Source: Candidatus Omnitrophota bacterium (GTDB taxonomy: Bacteria > Omnitrophota > Gorgyraeia > Aquiviventales > Aquiviventaceae). Taken from it: DNA of 64,000 nt. The notes below the pieces were generated by a model. The model saw only the letters and a program-made list of their open reading frames with translations. It had not been told where the DNA came from and did not search any database. How positions within the stretch are numbered: the first letter of the stretch is position 1; every line of letters starts with the position of its first letter. Below are positions 9,453 to 18,454 of this stretch, one piece after another. The position numbers were made by a program, and so were the translations under genes. Location of the stretch: NCBI GenBank assembly GCA_016206725.1, contig JACQRA010000088.1:1-64000 (forward strand), given 5' to 3'.

Positions 9453-10204
9453 CAGACTCGCACCGCCTCGCTGAGCCACGGCAAGGTAATCAGCCCGCTC
9501 CTCACCATGGCTTCGGCCCGCGCAAATTGCTTCGCATCATCAATCGACATCGCCCGTATCTCGGGAATCTCATGCAGCAGGTAACGCCCACCGCGCTGCC
9601 ATGATCCCTGATGCACCCGCACAAAGGCTGCGCGCCAGAGATAGATGGAGCCGTTGATCCGATACACCGTCGGGACGTCCTGGCGGCGCGTAAACTGCCC
9701 CCCCGACTCGATGAGCTGAGCCATACAGCCGTCGCGCTCCACGACACAATGCCAGATCGGATTGAACTCCGGCTCGGACACCCCGATGATGCCGTCGGCC
9801 TCGGGCGACTCGCGCAGCTTCCGCAGCGCGACGGTCACGTCCAACGGCTCGCGGGCCGGCGAGGTGGGATCGAGCAGCAAGATCTCCTTGTAGAATCTCC
9901 TTTCCTCCTTTTCGACAAACGCCAGCGCGTGCTGGACGACCATCCAGAGTGGCGTGTCATCTTGCGCCAACTCGGAGGGTCGGGAACAGGGCGTTTCGGC
10001 GCCAAACCGCTTCGCGACCTCCGCAATCTCTTGGACATCAGTCGAGACCACACACCGGTCAATCTCCGGACACATCTTGGCAAACAAGATGGAATGCGCG
10101 ATGAGCGGCAGACCGAGAAACGGCCGGATGTTTTTGCCCGGCAGCCCCTTGGATCCGCCGCGCGCCGGGATGACGGCCAGCAGCCCCTGCTCCGCGTCGC
10201 TCAT
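9452..10204 (-). CDS. neuA: CMP-nonulosonate cytidylyltransferase (NeuA/LegF family)
   Basis: 250 residues from the ATG at 10204, which overlaps the upstream stop as ATGA and has GGAG upstream. The nucleotide-binding start AVIPARGGSKGLPGKNI, the downstream LLDPTSPAREP and a late SIDD motif are diagnostic. The enzyme couples CTP to the nine-carbon acid made by NeuB, giving CMP-activated sugar for a glycosyltransferase. The family is clear; whether the sugar is legionaminic, sialic or a modified acid is inferred from the LegB- and PtmE-like neighbours. Confidence 0.9.
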   Translation of the reverse strand: MSDAEQGLLAVIPARGGSKGLPGKNIRPFLGLPLIAHSILFAKMCPEIDRCVVSTDVQEIAEVAKRFGAETPCSRPSELAQDDTPLWMVVQHALAFVEKEERRFYKEILLLDPTSPAREPLDVTVALRKLRESPEADGIIGVSEPEFNPIWHCVVERDGCMAQLIESGGQFTRRQDVPTVYRINGSIYLWRAAFVRVHQGSWQRGGRYLLHEIPEIRAMSIDDAKQFARAEAMVRSGLITLPWLSEAVRV

Positions 10205-11190
10205 GAGGCATACTCCACTCGTTCCTCCCGCCGACTGTGGGAAGCAATGCGGGCGGCGTCGCACACCGCCAACGCCATCACCCCCTCCTGTCCGGTCGCC
10301 AAACGCGGATCGTGCGCGCCGCCGCAGGCGGCAAGAAAGGCTTGCGCTTGAGCGGTGAACATCGCATCGCGCGTTTGCGAGGACCGCCGGGTGATCGCCT
10401 CCGTCCCGTTGGCGGCGAGCGTGACCGTTCCCGCGACCCCATCCCAGCTCAGCGTGCCGTGTTCACCGCACGCCCGCATGGCGCGCCGCGGCGGCGTCGT
10501 CAAATAGTCCACGCACAGGCAGATGAGACATCCTTCGGCAGTTTCCCACGACACCTCCGCGATTTCCTCCGCGCTAATCCCCAACCGCCCCAGGTTTCGC
10601 ACGCGCGCCTGCACCGCGCGCGGCCAGCCATACAGCCATCCGGCGTAATCCACCTCATGAATCAGATCCCGCAACACGCCGCCCTCATCCATATGAGCCG
10701 AATAGCGCTCACGGCATGGACGGCCACCCGGATGCCAATCCGGCAGATACGACTGGCACTCGATCCGCACCGCATGGAGCCGTCCCAGCGACGGCAACCG
10801 TTCGCGGAACCAGCCCAACGACTCGCTGAACCGCATCACGCAGCCCGTGAAGAGCCTCCGCTCGGCAGCCTGCGCGCGCGCGGCGAGCTCGCGCGCCTGC
10901 GCCGCATCACACGCCAGCGGCTTCTCAACGAGCAGATTCAGTCCCTGATCGAGCGCGTCGAGCCCATCCCGCAGGTGACGGCCGGTGTCGGTCGCAATGA
11001 TCGCCGCCGTCGCGCCCAACTCGGCCGCCTCCCGCACATCGGCGGCCGTTGAAAATCCTTGCGCGGCCAGCTCGCCCCTGCGTTCGGCCCGAATCGGCAC
11101 CGCAATGGGGCACAGCCCACCGCTCTGCGTCAAGACCCGTAGGTGCCTCGTCCCAATGCTGCCGGTTCCCACCACCGCAATGGCACTCAT
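10201..11190 (-). CDS. Gfo/Idh/MocA-family NAD(P)-dependent oxidoreductase (PtmF-like position)
   Basis: 329 residues from the ATG at 11190; a TTG further upstream would overlap the pyruvate kinase gene. The N-terminal Rossmann motif is VVGTGSIGTRHL, and the family motif EKPLA follows near residue 100. A Gfo/Idh-type protein (PtmF) occurs in Campylobacter legionaminic loci next to PtmA, so a similar role in providing the glucosamine precursor or modifying the nonulosonate is plausible. No strong ribosome binding site is seen, with 22 bases from the preceding stop. Confidence 0.75.
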   Translation of the reverse strand: MSAIAVVGTGSIGTRHLRVLTQSGGLCPIAVPIRAERRGELAAQGFSTAADVREAAELGATAAIIATDTGRHLRDGLDALDQGLNLLVEKPLACDAAQARELAARAQAAERRLFTGCVMRFSESLGWFRERLPSLGRLHAVRIECQSYLPDWHPGGRPCRERYSAHMDEGGVLRDLIHEVDYAGWLYGWPRAVQARVRNLGRLGISAEEIAEVSWETAEGCLICLCVDYLTTPPRRAMRACGEHGTLSWDGVAGTVTLAANGTEAITRRSSQTRDAMFTAQAQAFLAACGGAHDPRLATGQEGVMALAVCDAARIASHSRREERVEYAS

Positions 11191-11212
11191 CACCGAAGCA
11201 AGGGCGTTGTCG

Positions 11213-12631
11213 TTACCGACGCCATCCAAGGTTCTCCCGAAGATCCGCGACGCGAAACGTCTGGATTAAGTTCATGCGGTTGCCGGCTCGCGGATAGCCC
11301 ACCGCGGTCACCAGAATGATGTCTTCGTCCGTCAGCTGCTCTCTCCGCCAGAGCACCTCGAGACATCGGGGGATGTGATCGGTGCTCGTGCGTGAAAAGG
11401 GCACGTCCACGTGAACGCCTTCCGTGCCGGCGAACAGTTGGAAGCTTCTGGCCGCGGCAGCGTCATCGCTCACGGCGAGAATCGGCTGGACAGGGTGGTG
11501 GGTCGCGATCGCGCGCGCCGCATATCCCGATTTCGTAATGGCCACGATCTTGGTGATGGGCAGCTGGCGGCACAGCAGGGCGATGGCTTCTCCGACCGCT
11601 TCCGGGATGGTCCGCGAGGACGCCGCAATCTCCTCGGCCGCTCGACTGCGGTGGAGGCTCACCGCATCCACAATGCGGCGCATCGTCTTCACCGCCTCGA
11701 TCGGATACGCGCCCACCGCGGTTTCTGCGGAGAGCATGACCGCCGACGCGCCATCCAGGACGGCATTGCTGATGTCGCTGACCTCGGCTTTCGTCGGAAC
11801 AGGCGCGCGCACCATCGAGTGGAGCATTTCCGTGGCGATGATCACCGGCTTGTACACCCGCCTGGCCGAGGCGAGGATGCGCTTCTGGTGCAACACCACC
11901 CGCTCCAAATCCCGCGTCTCCGTCGAGAGATCGCCGCGATCAATCATGATGGCATCGGCGGATTCCAGGATCTCCTCGAGCTGCTGCATCGCCTTGGGCG
12001 TTTCGATCTTCGCGATAATCCGCGGCCGTTCCGAGCCGATGAGCATCCGAATCGCCTCAAGCTGCTGCGCGGAATCAATGAAGCTGGCGCCGATAAAATC
12101 CACGCCCGCTTCGCACGCGAAGGCGATGAGGCGTTTGTCCGCTTCGGTCGTCAAGCCGCTCCACAACGCCGTGGGAATCGAAAGGCCCTTGGCGCTCGTC
12201 AGCGTGCCGCTGGTCTGCGCTTGGCAGACGAGGTCATGTTCGCCGACATCCACCACCGTGAACGCGAATTGCCCGTCATCCACCAGGACGCTGTCTTGCT
12301 TCGACACGACGCCGTGGAGCGCCGGGGCGTTGATCGGCACTTTGTCGCCGCCGCCGTCCTGCGCCGTGGTGAACACAATCGTATCCCCGGCTTGGAATCG
12401 CACATCAGTCGGCAGATTCGCCACGCGGATCTTCCGGCCAGGCAGATCCAACAGGATGGGCACGGCGGGAGCCATCTCGCGCAGCCGTTCGATCACTGTG
12501 CGGTGCCAGTCGAGCTGGTTGTGCGAACCGTTCAAGCGGGCGATGTCCATGCCGGCTTCGCAGAGGGCGCCGAGGGTGACCGCGTCACAGGTGGTCGGCC
12601 CAATGGTTGCCACGATCTTGATTCGGCTCAT
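11213..12631 (-). CDS. pyk: Pyruvate kinase family protein
   Basis: 472 residues, normal for bacterial pyruvate kinase. It starts IKIVATIGPTTCD and has ARLNGSHN, DLPGRKIR, IAKIETPKAM, RGDLSTE, PTKAEVSDISNAVLDGASA and MLSAETAVGAYP. These align with PK, but several usually invariant spots differ: GPKIR is GRKIR, ARGDLG is DRGDLS, NFSHG is NGSHN. The gene overlaps the ATP sulfurylase gene by 4 bases inside a glycan locus. It may be a true PK, or a divergent copy with a task tied to the neighbouring phosphoenolpyruvate-consuming or sulfate-activating steps. Confidence 0.85.
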   Translation of the reverse strand: MSRIKIVATIGPTTCDAVTLGALCEAGMDIARLNGSHNQLDWHRTVIERLREMAPAVPILLDLPGRKIRVANLPTDVRFQAGDTIVFTTAQDGGGDKVPINAPALHGVVSKQDSVLVDDGQFAFTVVDVGEHDLVCQAQTSGTLTSAKGLSIPTALWSGLTTEADKRLIAFACEAGVDFIGASFIDSAQQLEAIRMLIGSERPRIIAKIETPKAMQQLEEILESADAIMIDRGDLSTETRDLERVVLHQKRILASARRVYKPVIIATEMLHSMVRAPVPTKAEVSDISNAVLDGASAVMLSAETAVGAYPIEAVKTMRRIVDAVSLHRSRAAEEIAASSRTIPEAVGEAIALLCRQLPITKIVAITKSGYAARAIATHHPVQPILAVSDDAAAARSFQLFAGTEGVHVDVPFSRTSTDHIPRCLEVLWRREQLTDEDIILVTAVGYPRAGNRMNLIQTFRVADLRENLGWRR

Positions 12632-13713
12632 GGGGAGGCCTCCTCTTCTTCTTCAATAAAGCACGGCAGGGCCGTAATGCTTTGCAGCACTTCCGGACGA
12701 ATGAGCTCCGGGGCCGGGGGACTTCCGCCGCCCAGGAGCGCGCGCACCGACGTCCCGCTGATATGGCGGATCGCCTCCGGCGCGCTCGCCCCATGCGGGC
12801 AGGAGCGCTCCGTGACGATGCCCCCGCAGATGGTGCAGTGGTACGGGCCGGAGCAGCGCAGCACCTCGATGCCCAGCTGCCCGTCAAACTGCCGCGTGAG
12901 CTCGTGCGCCGCGTATCTCCCGTAATAGTTCCCCACCCCGGCATGATCCCGACCGACGATGAAATGAGTGCAGCCGTAGTTGCGGCGGATAATCGCGTGG
13001 AAGACCGCTTCCCGCGGTCCGGCATAGCGCATGGCCGTGGACAGTACCCCCAGCACCACGCGGTCTTTCGGAAGGAAACGGTCAATGAGCGTGCGATAGG
13101 CCGTGAGGATCGCCTTCGGCGTGTAATCCCCACGCTGCTTGAATCCAACCAGCGGCTGGATAAAGAGTCCCTCGGAGAATTCCAGCGCCAATCGCAGGAG
13201 ATACTCGTGCGCCCGATGCGGCACGTTGCGGGTCTGGAAACCGACGACGGTTTTCCACCCGCGACGGGCGAACTCCGCGCGGGTCTGCTGGGGCGTGAGC
13301 TCATGATCGGAGAACTCGCACCGCGCCCGCGCGAGCAGTGTCACCGGCCCGCCGACGAACCACTCCTTCAACCGGAAGAAGTACGCGACACCGGGATGAG
13401 CGGTGTCGTCGGTCCCATAGACCTGCCGGGCCACGGCGGCCCTGTCGCACCGGTAGACGCTCTGCGGCGTCAGCTCGCCGACTTCCTGACCTTCGTACAT
13501 CAACCGCGCCTGGTCGCTGCGGCGCAACGCGCGCGCGTCCGACACGTCCAATACAACGGGAAGCGGAAACACGGCGCCGTTGGGCAGCCGCATCGTTGAG
13601 ACCACGGACTGAAACTCCGCCTCCGTCATGAAGCCGCCCAATGGCGCGAACGCTCCCAGGGCGAGCTTCTCCAATTCCAGATACTGATGGCGATTCAGGA
13701 CCAACGTCGTCAT
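12628..13713 (-). CDS. sat: Sulfate adenylyltransferase (ATP sulfurylase)
   Basis: 361 residues. ATP-sulfurylase motifs are intact: QTRNVPH at 160-166, VGRDHAG, a zinc-type CTICGG with downstream CPH, and ISGTSVR. About 30 N-terminal residues of the usual protein (including the PHGG start) are missing; the ORF begins near the conserved GAFAPLGGFM. The enzyme makes adenosine 5'-phosphosulfate from ATP and sulfate. No APS kinase or sulfotransferase is visible in the window, so the use of APS here is open. It overlaps both neighbours by 4 bases. Confidence 0.87.
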   Translation of the reverse strand: MTTLVLNRHQYLELEKLALGAFAPLGGFMTEAEFQSVVSTMRLPNGAVFPLPVVLDVSDARALRRSDQARLMYEGQEVGELTPQSVYRCDRAAVARQVYGTDDTAHPGVAYFFRLKEWFVGGPVTLLARARCEFSDHELTPQQTRAEFARRGWKTVVGFQTRNVPHRAHEYLLRLALEFSEGLFIQPLVGFKQRGDYTPKAILTAYRTLIDRFLPKDRVVLGVLSTAMRYAGPREAVFHAIIRRNYGCTHFIVGRDHAGVGNYYGRYAAHELTRQFDGQLGIEVLRCSGPYHCTICGGIVTERSCPHGASAPEAIRHISGTSVRALLGGGSPPAPELIRPEVLQSITALPCFIEEEEEASP

Positions 13714-14774
13714 GCGTGTCCGTTCGTTGGATACCCGAAGAGCGACTCGGCGAAGCGCGCCAGCGCCGCCGCCTGGCGCAACGACACCAACGGAACCGCC
13801 GCGCGAACTCTCGCTTCAAGTGCTGACGCGGTCTGCTCAACAAACCCCACCTTCACGGTTGGGTCGACCGCGACGACGGGCATCGCCTCCCACTCAGCCA
13901 AGGGGGCGCGGCGCCGAAGGACCTGTTCCAGTGGACCGTGCCGATAGGACGACACCGACGTGTGAACCTCCACCGACCATCGCCCCGTGGATCCCCAATC
14001 CGCATGGTACGCAAAGGGAATCCCATGCTCCGAGACGCCAGAGCCGACGAACACCGAGCCAGTCGGATGCCATGACACGGCCGTCCCCCCGCGGTGACCA
14101 TGCCACTGCGCCGGCATGCCGATGAGGGCATGGGCCATGCTCATGACGTGCAGGCTATTGGCAATTCCCCAACGAGCCAGCTCCTCGGCTGTGAAGAGCT
14201 GCGGCCAATCCGGCTTGATGAATTCCGTGAAGGTATAGGTACAGGAGGTGATGCCGCCCTCCTGCGCCGCCAGGGCTCGCACCTCCTGGAGTGCCGGGTA
14301 GGCCACGCGGTTATAGGCGCACCACGCCTCAGCGCCTGCGCGCTCAAGCGACTCCGTGAGCCGTTCGATGGCGCCTGACCAGAGCGAGACCGGCTTTTCA
14401 ATAAGCAGCCGGCGGTAGCCGAGGGACACGAGATGCTCAGTGGCCTCTACCAACCGATCGATCGGCACCGCCACAATGCCTAGCTCGCCTGGACGTCCCT
14501 GCCGCGCCATCCGCTCAAACCCGCCGGCCATCAGTTCCACACCGTCCATTCCGCGCAAGGGCTGCAGCCTCGCCTCTGATCGGGAACAGACACGGATACG
14601 TTTCACGCCGAGGATGCGCAGCGCCTTGACGTATTGCGCGCCCATGCCGCCGTAGCCGATCACGGTCGCCGCGCAGGCGGAGAAGTCTTCCGCACGGATC
14701 GCCTGAGCGAGCGCCGCCGAGGACAGCACCGGCGAAACGCGGAGGTCGCCTGCAGCGGACGGATTACTGCTCAT
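13710..14774 (-). CDS. Gfo/Idh/MocA-family oxidoreductase
   Basis: 354 residues. A Rossmann motif VIGYGGMGAQY appears after an N-terminal extension of about 35 residues, and the EKPVS motif follows. The ATG lies inside the last codons of the upstream methyltransferase (TATGAGC). The same overlap recurs at 16438 in front of the next oxidoreductase, suggesting the pair arose as a module. It overlaps sat by 4 bases. Substrate unknown; a nucleotide-sugar or sugar-acid keto group is likely. Confidence 0.72.
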   Translation of the reverse strand: MSSNPSAAGDLRVSPVLSSAALAQAIRAEDFSACAATVIGYGGMGAQYVKALRILGVKRIRVCSRSEARLQPLRGMDGVELMAGGFERMARQGRPGELGIVAVPIDRLVEATEHLVSLGYRRLLIEKPVSLWSGAIERLTESLERAGAEAWCAYNRVAYPALQEVRALAAQEGGITSCTYTFTEFIKPDWPQLFTAEELARWGIANSLHVMSMAHALIGMPAQWHGHRGGTAVSWHPTGSVFVGSGVSEHGIPFAYHADWGSTGRWSVEVHTSVSSYRHGPLEQVLRRRAPLAEWEAMPVVAVDPTVKVGFVEQTASALEARVRAAVPLVSLRQAAALARFAESLFGYPTNGHA

Positions 14775-15462
14775 AGCAGGCGACCCCTAAATGTTTGGTG
14801 CGCCGGATGGTGGTCAGCGTCCTCTTGCGGCCGTCAATCGCTCCCGCGGCAAGTCGCGCCAGGAATTCCGGGACCCCATAGTGGCCGGGCACCGTCAGGC
14901 CAACGTCATGAAACGCAATCAGCCCGCCGGGCTTGACCAGCGGGCTGTAGAGCAGCCAGTCGGTCAGCACCGACGCGTACTGGTGGTCGCCGTCAATGAA
15001 GAGCAGGTCCACCCCCCCGCAGGCGACCTGATAGGTTTTCGCCACGGTCGCCGGCTCATACGACATGCCGATGATAAAGGCGCTGCGCCGATCGCCCAGC
15101 GCCCACCGGTCGTGGAAGGCCCGCATATTCGTTCCGAAGATACGGATGCGCTCGTGCGATTTCTCGATGGTGATGATCCGCTTGAACAGCAGACGCCACA
15201 GGAAGTGGGTGCTGCCGTAATACCCCAGCCCTACCTCCAGCGCAGTGCCCAGCCGTTTCCGCGACAACAACAGCGAGACGAACTCCTTGATCTCGTCGCG
15301 GTCCTGCTGGATGCCCGCGTCATCCGGAATCATGAAATCTTGCATCGGGACCCAGTCGCCCCGCTCGTACTTGCCGTTGCCGTGACGGGCCACCCAGGCA
15401 TCCAGTTGCTTCATCACGCGGTTGACGGTCGAGCGCCCTGCGTCCTCACGTAACCGGGGCAT
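14764..15462 (-). CDS. Class I SAM-dependent methyltransferase
   Basis: 232 residues. The SAM-binding region has LEVGLGYYGSTHF near residue 75 and the later acidic LLFIDGDHQY and GGLIAFHDVG, the pattern of the cephalosporin-hydroxylase/MTase_24-like group. AAGGAG stands 8 bases before the ATG, inside the end of the upstream gene. Its C-terminus, TTIRRTKHLGVACYEQ, reappears in damaged form at 16425-16493. It probably O- or N-methylates a sugar; no acceptor can be assigned. Confidence 0.72.
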   Translation of the reverse strand: MPRLREDAGRSTVNRVMKQLDAWVARHGNGKYERGDWVPMQDFMIPDDAGIQQDRDEIKEFVSLLLSRKRLGTALEVGLGYYGSTHFLWRLLFKRIITIEKSHERIRIFGTNMRAFHDRWALGDRRSAFIIGMSYEPATVAKTYQVACGGVDLLFIDGDHQYASVLTDWLLYSPLVKPGGLIAFHDVGLTVPGHYGVPEFLARLAAGAIDGRKRTLTTIRRTKHLGVACYEQ

Positions 15463-16438
15463 CGGCCAGCTCCTTTCCCATCAAGCGATTGAAGTGCGGC
15501 TGCAACTCACCCAAAATGAACCGATGGGAGACTAACGACTCCTCCAGAGCGGGCAAATCACACCGGCCTGACGCGATGATCTCGGATGCAAACGTCATCG
15601 TCATGCGGCTGACCAGCATCTCGTCACCAAATGGAATGGCGCGCCACTGCCCTCCTGACGCCGCCTCGCTTTCGACCGCCCACCGCTGGATGTGATCAAC
15701 GATGCAGCGATAGCTCCGGCTGCTGATTGAGAGTTGTTCTGAGAGTCGGTGGTCGCCGGCATAGGTCATCGTCAACCGGCTACCTTTCTCGGTCGAGCCC
15801 TGGAGGGTTCCGCTGAGGTCCCATTGGCCTCTTGCGGTTCGGTGGAGCATCGGATCGATTGAGGAACCGGTGCCGTCGATGCGACTCGCCCCGTCGTAGA
15901 ACGCGAAGAGGTCGGCATTGTGGATTCCATTGGTGGCCAATCCGAGATTGCCCCCCACCACGTTGAGGATCAGCGGTTCTTCAGGCTGCAACCGCGCTTT
16001 GACTCGTTGATGGAACGGGTAGGCCCGCGTCTGACAGTTCACCCACACAGACAGGCCTCTGGTGCTTGAATAATCGACCATGTCTTCACATTCAGCGACC
16101 GACGGCGCCACGAGCTTCTCCACGAGAAAGTGGGTGTAGCTGAGCGTCTCCGCCACCTGCCGAAGGAGTTGAGAGCGTCCCTGCGCTTGGGTCGCGATGA
16201 TGCACAATGCTCCCCCGCGGCCGGCATCCTCAACTGAAGACAGCCATCGCACCGTGGTGGAACGGCATCGCCCTGGCGTTTCAGCCAACCGTTCGCGGCC
16301 AAGCCGCAGCGCCTCAGGACGAGGATCCACCACTTCGATCTCCCGGACCTGCGCAAGCGAGGCAACCGCCTGGAGGTGGTAGCTGCCCATCGTGCCGCAG
16401 CCGACGATCAGCACGCGAGCGTCGTTAGGTTGGCTCAT
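15446..16438 (-). CDS. Gfo/Idh/MocA-like NAD(P)-binding oxidoreductase
   Basis: 330 residues. N-terminal Rossmann motif LIVGCGTMGSYHL and FLVEKLVAP in the place of the EKP motif. The remaining C-terminal fold fits the family but with low similarity to the neighbouring Gfo/Idh proteins. Its ATG at 16438 lies within a leftover methyltransferase C-terminus, exactly as the start at 14774 lies within a living methyltransferase. It overlaps the methyltransferase at 15462 by 17 bases. Substrate unknown. Confidence 0.68.
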   Translation of the reverse strand: MSQPNDARVLIVGCGTMGSYHLQAVASLAQVREIEVVDPRPEALRLGRERLAETPGRCRSTTVRWLSSVEDAGRGGALCIIATQAQGRSQLLRQVAETLSYTHFLVEKLVAPSVAECEDMVDYSSTRGLSVWVNCQTRAYPFHQRVKARLQPEEPLILNVVGGNLGLATNGIHNADLFAFYDGASRIDGTGSSIDPMLHRTARGQWDLSGTLQGSTEKGSRLTMTYAGDHRLSEQLSISSRSYRCIVDHIQRWAVESEAASGGQWRAIPFGDEMLVSRMTMTFASEIIASGRCDLPALEESLVSHRFILGELQPHFNRLMGKELADAPVT

Positions 16439-16493
16439 ACCACGCGATCCCGAGATGTTTCGTGCGTCGAATCGTCTTCATTGTTCTCGGACG
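16425..16493 (-). pseudogene. Leftover C-terminus of a second class I methyltransferase
   Basis: In the frame offset from both annotated neighbours, 16493 to 16425 reads GGRPRTMKTIRRTKHLGIAW then YEPT and a TAA stop. It matches the last residues of the methyltransferase at 14764-15462 (DGRKRTLTTIRRTKHLGVAC then YEQ) at about two thirds of positions. There is no upstream methyltransferase body: the membrane-protein gene ends at 16478 instead. The fragment overlaps the start of the oxidoreductase at 16438 in the same way as the intact pair. This is a relic, not an expressed protein. Confidence 0.75.
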
Positions 16494-18451
16494 GCCGCCA
16501 GCTTCGCGCCATCGAGCACCCACAGCCTCCCGCGCCAGCGCCGATCCATCTCGCCGACCTGCCGGAGGATCAGATCGCGGTAACTGGTCACGTCATGCTC
16601 ATGGATCCACATCCGGCTGGAGGCGATCGTCTTGAACGACGCGACGGCATAGCGGTCGATGGTCTTCGATGCGAACAACCGGTTCAACTCGGGATCGTCG
16701 GCAAAGTCCCCCCGGGCGATGGCGTCGCGGTCCGTCGACATATCAAACCCTTTCGCGCTCGTGCTGGGCACGACGACGTAGCCCTCGGTCACCTCGCCCA
16801 GCGTCCGCACGTACCGAATCTGGAAGCGCTCGCGCACCCGCGGCGGCCAGACGCCGATGAACCCTTGGTTGTACGACGTATCGTAGGTCGCGAAGGATCG
16901 AATCGCCATCCGCTCCAGCGTGCGGTGCAGCCACGTCGAGGCCATGCGCGCCGGCCACACATCGGTCACGAAGATCCAGACATTCCACCCGACGCCGAGG
17001 GCGACCAGCCCGACCATCCCGCCCCACCAGACGCCCCGCACCCCGAGGGGAAACCGCGCGGCGGCCAGCGCGCCCGCATACCCGACGGCCAGCAAGAATC
17101 CGACCAGCGATGGAAAATAGGTCCGGCTGCACTGCGGCGACTGGGTCAGCTCGGCATACACGATTGGCGAAAGGCTCAGGAGCCCGAGCAGCGCCGCACC
17201 GACGACCTCGTGCGGTTCCCCACCTCCCAGGCCGACCGTGGTCACGATGGTAGCCATGCTCACCCCGTAGGCCGCCACGTGGAAGGGCAAGGTTCGCCAG
17301 AAGAACGGCCACAGCCACCGCAGCCCCACGCGCATCTCGCCGGGGCGCAGAATCCTCCCGACGCTCGCGAAGAACTCTCGATAGAGCGGGTAGTGCGTCC
17401 ACCGCTGCGCCGCCTGCCAGTAGCCCAGGTAACCCTTGAGGTTCCAGACGACGTTCGGCGCGGTGAAGAAGAGCGCGGCCAATCCGATCCCTACGAACAG
17501 GAGGCCATGCGCCACGTAGAAGGCGGGGGCTCGCGTCACCACCAGGCACGCCAGCAGATATCCGAGGAACCCCACTCCCAACCTGGTGACGACCCGCGTC
17601 ACGACGGCTTCCTTCCCCAGATAGTAGGCCAGCGGCAACTGGGCGCGCGCCGTGATAAGGCGGTTGAGCGCGCCGGCAGCCCGCTCGAAGTAGATCGCCG
17701 TCACAAGGCGCCGGAACCACCACCGTCCCCACACGGCGACGCTGCCGAGGGCCGCCGCCAGAACGGCCGCGACGGCCAACAGCCACGGCCCCATCCCCTC
17801 TCCCAACGACGCCCATCCGCGCCCGCCGATGCCGAGCAAAGCCATCGTCTCCCGCTGGCTGTAGAGGAACGCCCCGGCGGCCAGCGGAAGGAACTTGCGC
17901 CCCGAGGCCGAGGCGAACATCATCGCCCCCAGCCACGCCCCCGCCGCCACATACCAGAGCGCCCCGCCATCCGGCGCGGCGGACGCCTGCTGCAGAGACC
18001 AGACCGCACCGAGCAGCAGCATCTGCGCCAACCCCTGGAACCCGCCGAGGAGGACAATTTGATACGGCCAGTAGCAGCCCATATACCAGACGAAGAGCAG
18101 GCCGGCCGCGGGCGCGCCCCAGTACGACCGGGCCACCGCAAAGAGCAGCACGGCGGAGACGGCGTGGACCAGGAGGGCCAAGACCGTCAGCGGCCGCCCC
18201 GTCTCGGTGTCCTTGAGCACCCGCTGCAGCAGTGCGACTCCCAGCAGCCCCACATCCTTCATCCAGGCCTTGTCCGTCGCGAACCGGTGCATGTCCGACG
18301 GCCACCGCCACTCCCGCGAGCGGGCGGCAGCGCGCACCTGCTTCTCCTGATCGGTGTGCGTCGCCACAAACAGGATGCCACGCGTCATGCGCCCGATGAC
18401 CAGGGCAGTACTCACCGACACCGCCACCACGCCGAGAAACATACCGTCCAT
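16478..18451 (-). CDS. Large multi-pass membrane protein, unknown; possible glycan polymerase or GT-C-type enzyme
   Basis: 657 residues with roughly ten hydrophobic segments between residues 1 and about 490, then a soluble C-terminal part of about 160 residues. Arginine-rich short loops alternate with the helices. Proteins of this shape in glycan loci are often GT-C transferases or Wzy-like polymerases, but no diagnostic motif was recognised. The stop lies over the leftover methyltransferase, so this gene's 3' end marks a recombination joint. It begins 4 bases after the TylF-like gene's stop. Confidence 0.6.
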   Translation of the reverse strand: MDGMFLGVVAVSVSTALVIGRMTRGILFVATHTDQEKQVRAAARSREWRWPSDMHRFATDKAWMKDVGLLGVALLQRVLKDTETGRPLTVLALLVHAVSAVLLFAVARSYWGAPAAGLLFVWYMGCYWPYQIVLLGGFQGLAQMLLLGAVWSLQQASAAPDGGALWYVAAGAWLGAMMFASASGRKFLPLAAGAFLYSQRETMALLGIGGRGWASLGEGMGPWLLAVAAVLAAALGSVAVWGRWWFRRLVTAIYFERAAGALNRLITARAQLPLAYYLGKEAVVTRVVTRLGVGFLGYLLACLVVTRAPAFYVAHGLLFVGIGLAALFFTAPNVVWNLKGYLGYWQAAQRWTHYPLYREFFASVGRILRPGEMRVGLRWLWPFFWRTLPFHVAAYGVSMATIVTTVGLGGGEPHEVVGAALLGLLSLSPIVYAELTQSPQCSRTYFPSLVGFLLAVGYAGALAAARFPLGVRGVWWGGMVGLVALGVGWNVWIFVTDVWPARMASTWLHRTLERMAIRSFATYDTSYNQGFIGVWPPRVRERFQIRYVRTLGEVTEGYVVVPSTSAKGFDMSTDRDAIARGDFADDPELNRLFASKTIDRYAVASFKTIASSRMWIHEHDVTSYRDLILRQVGEMDRRWRGRLWVLDGAKLAAVREQ

Positions 18452-18454
18452 GCG

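Noticed and set aside
11411..12925. A 504-codon plus-strand open frame
   Set aside because: Antisense to the pyruvate kinase and ATP sulfurylase genes; composition is shadow-like (Arg/His/Asp-rich) and no motif is present.
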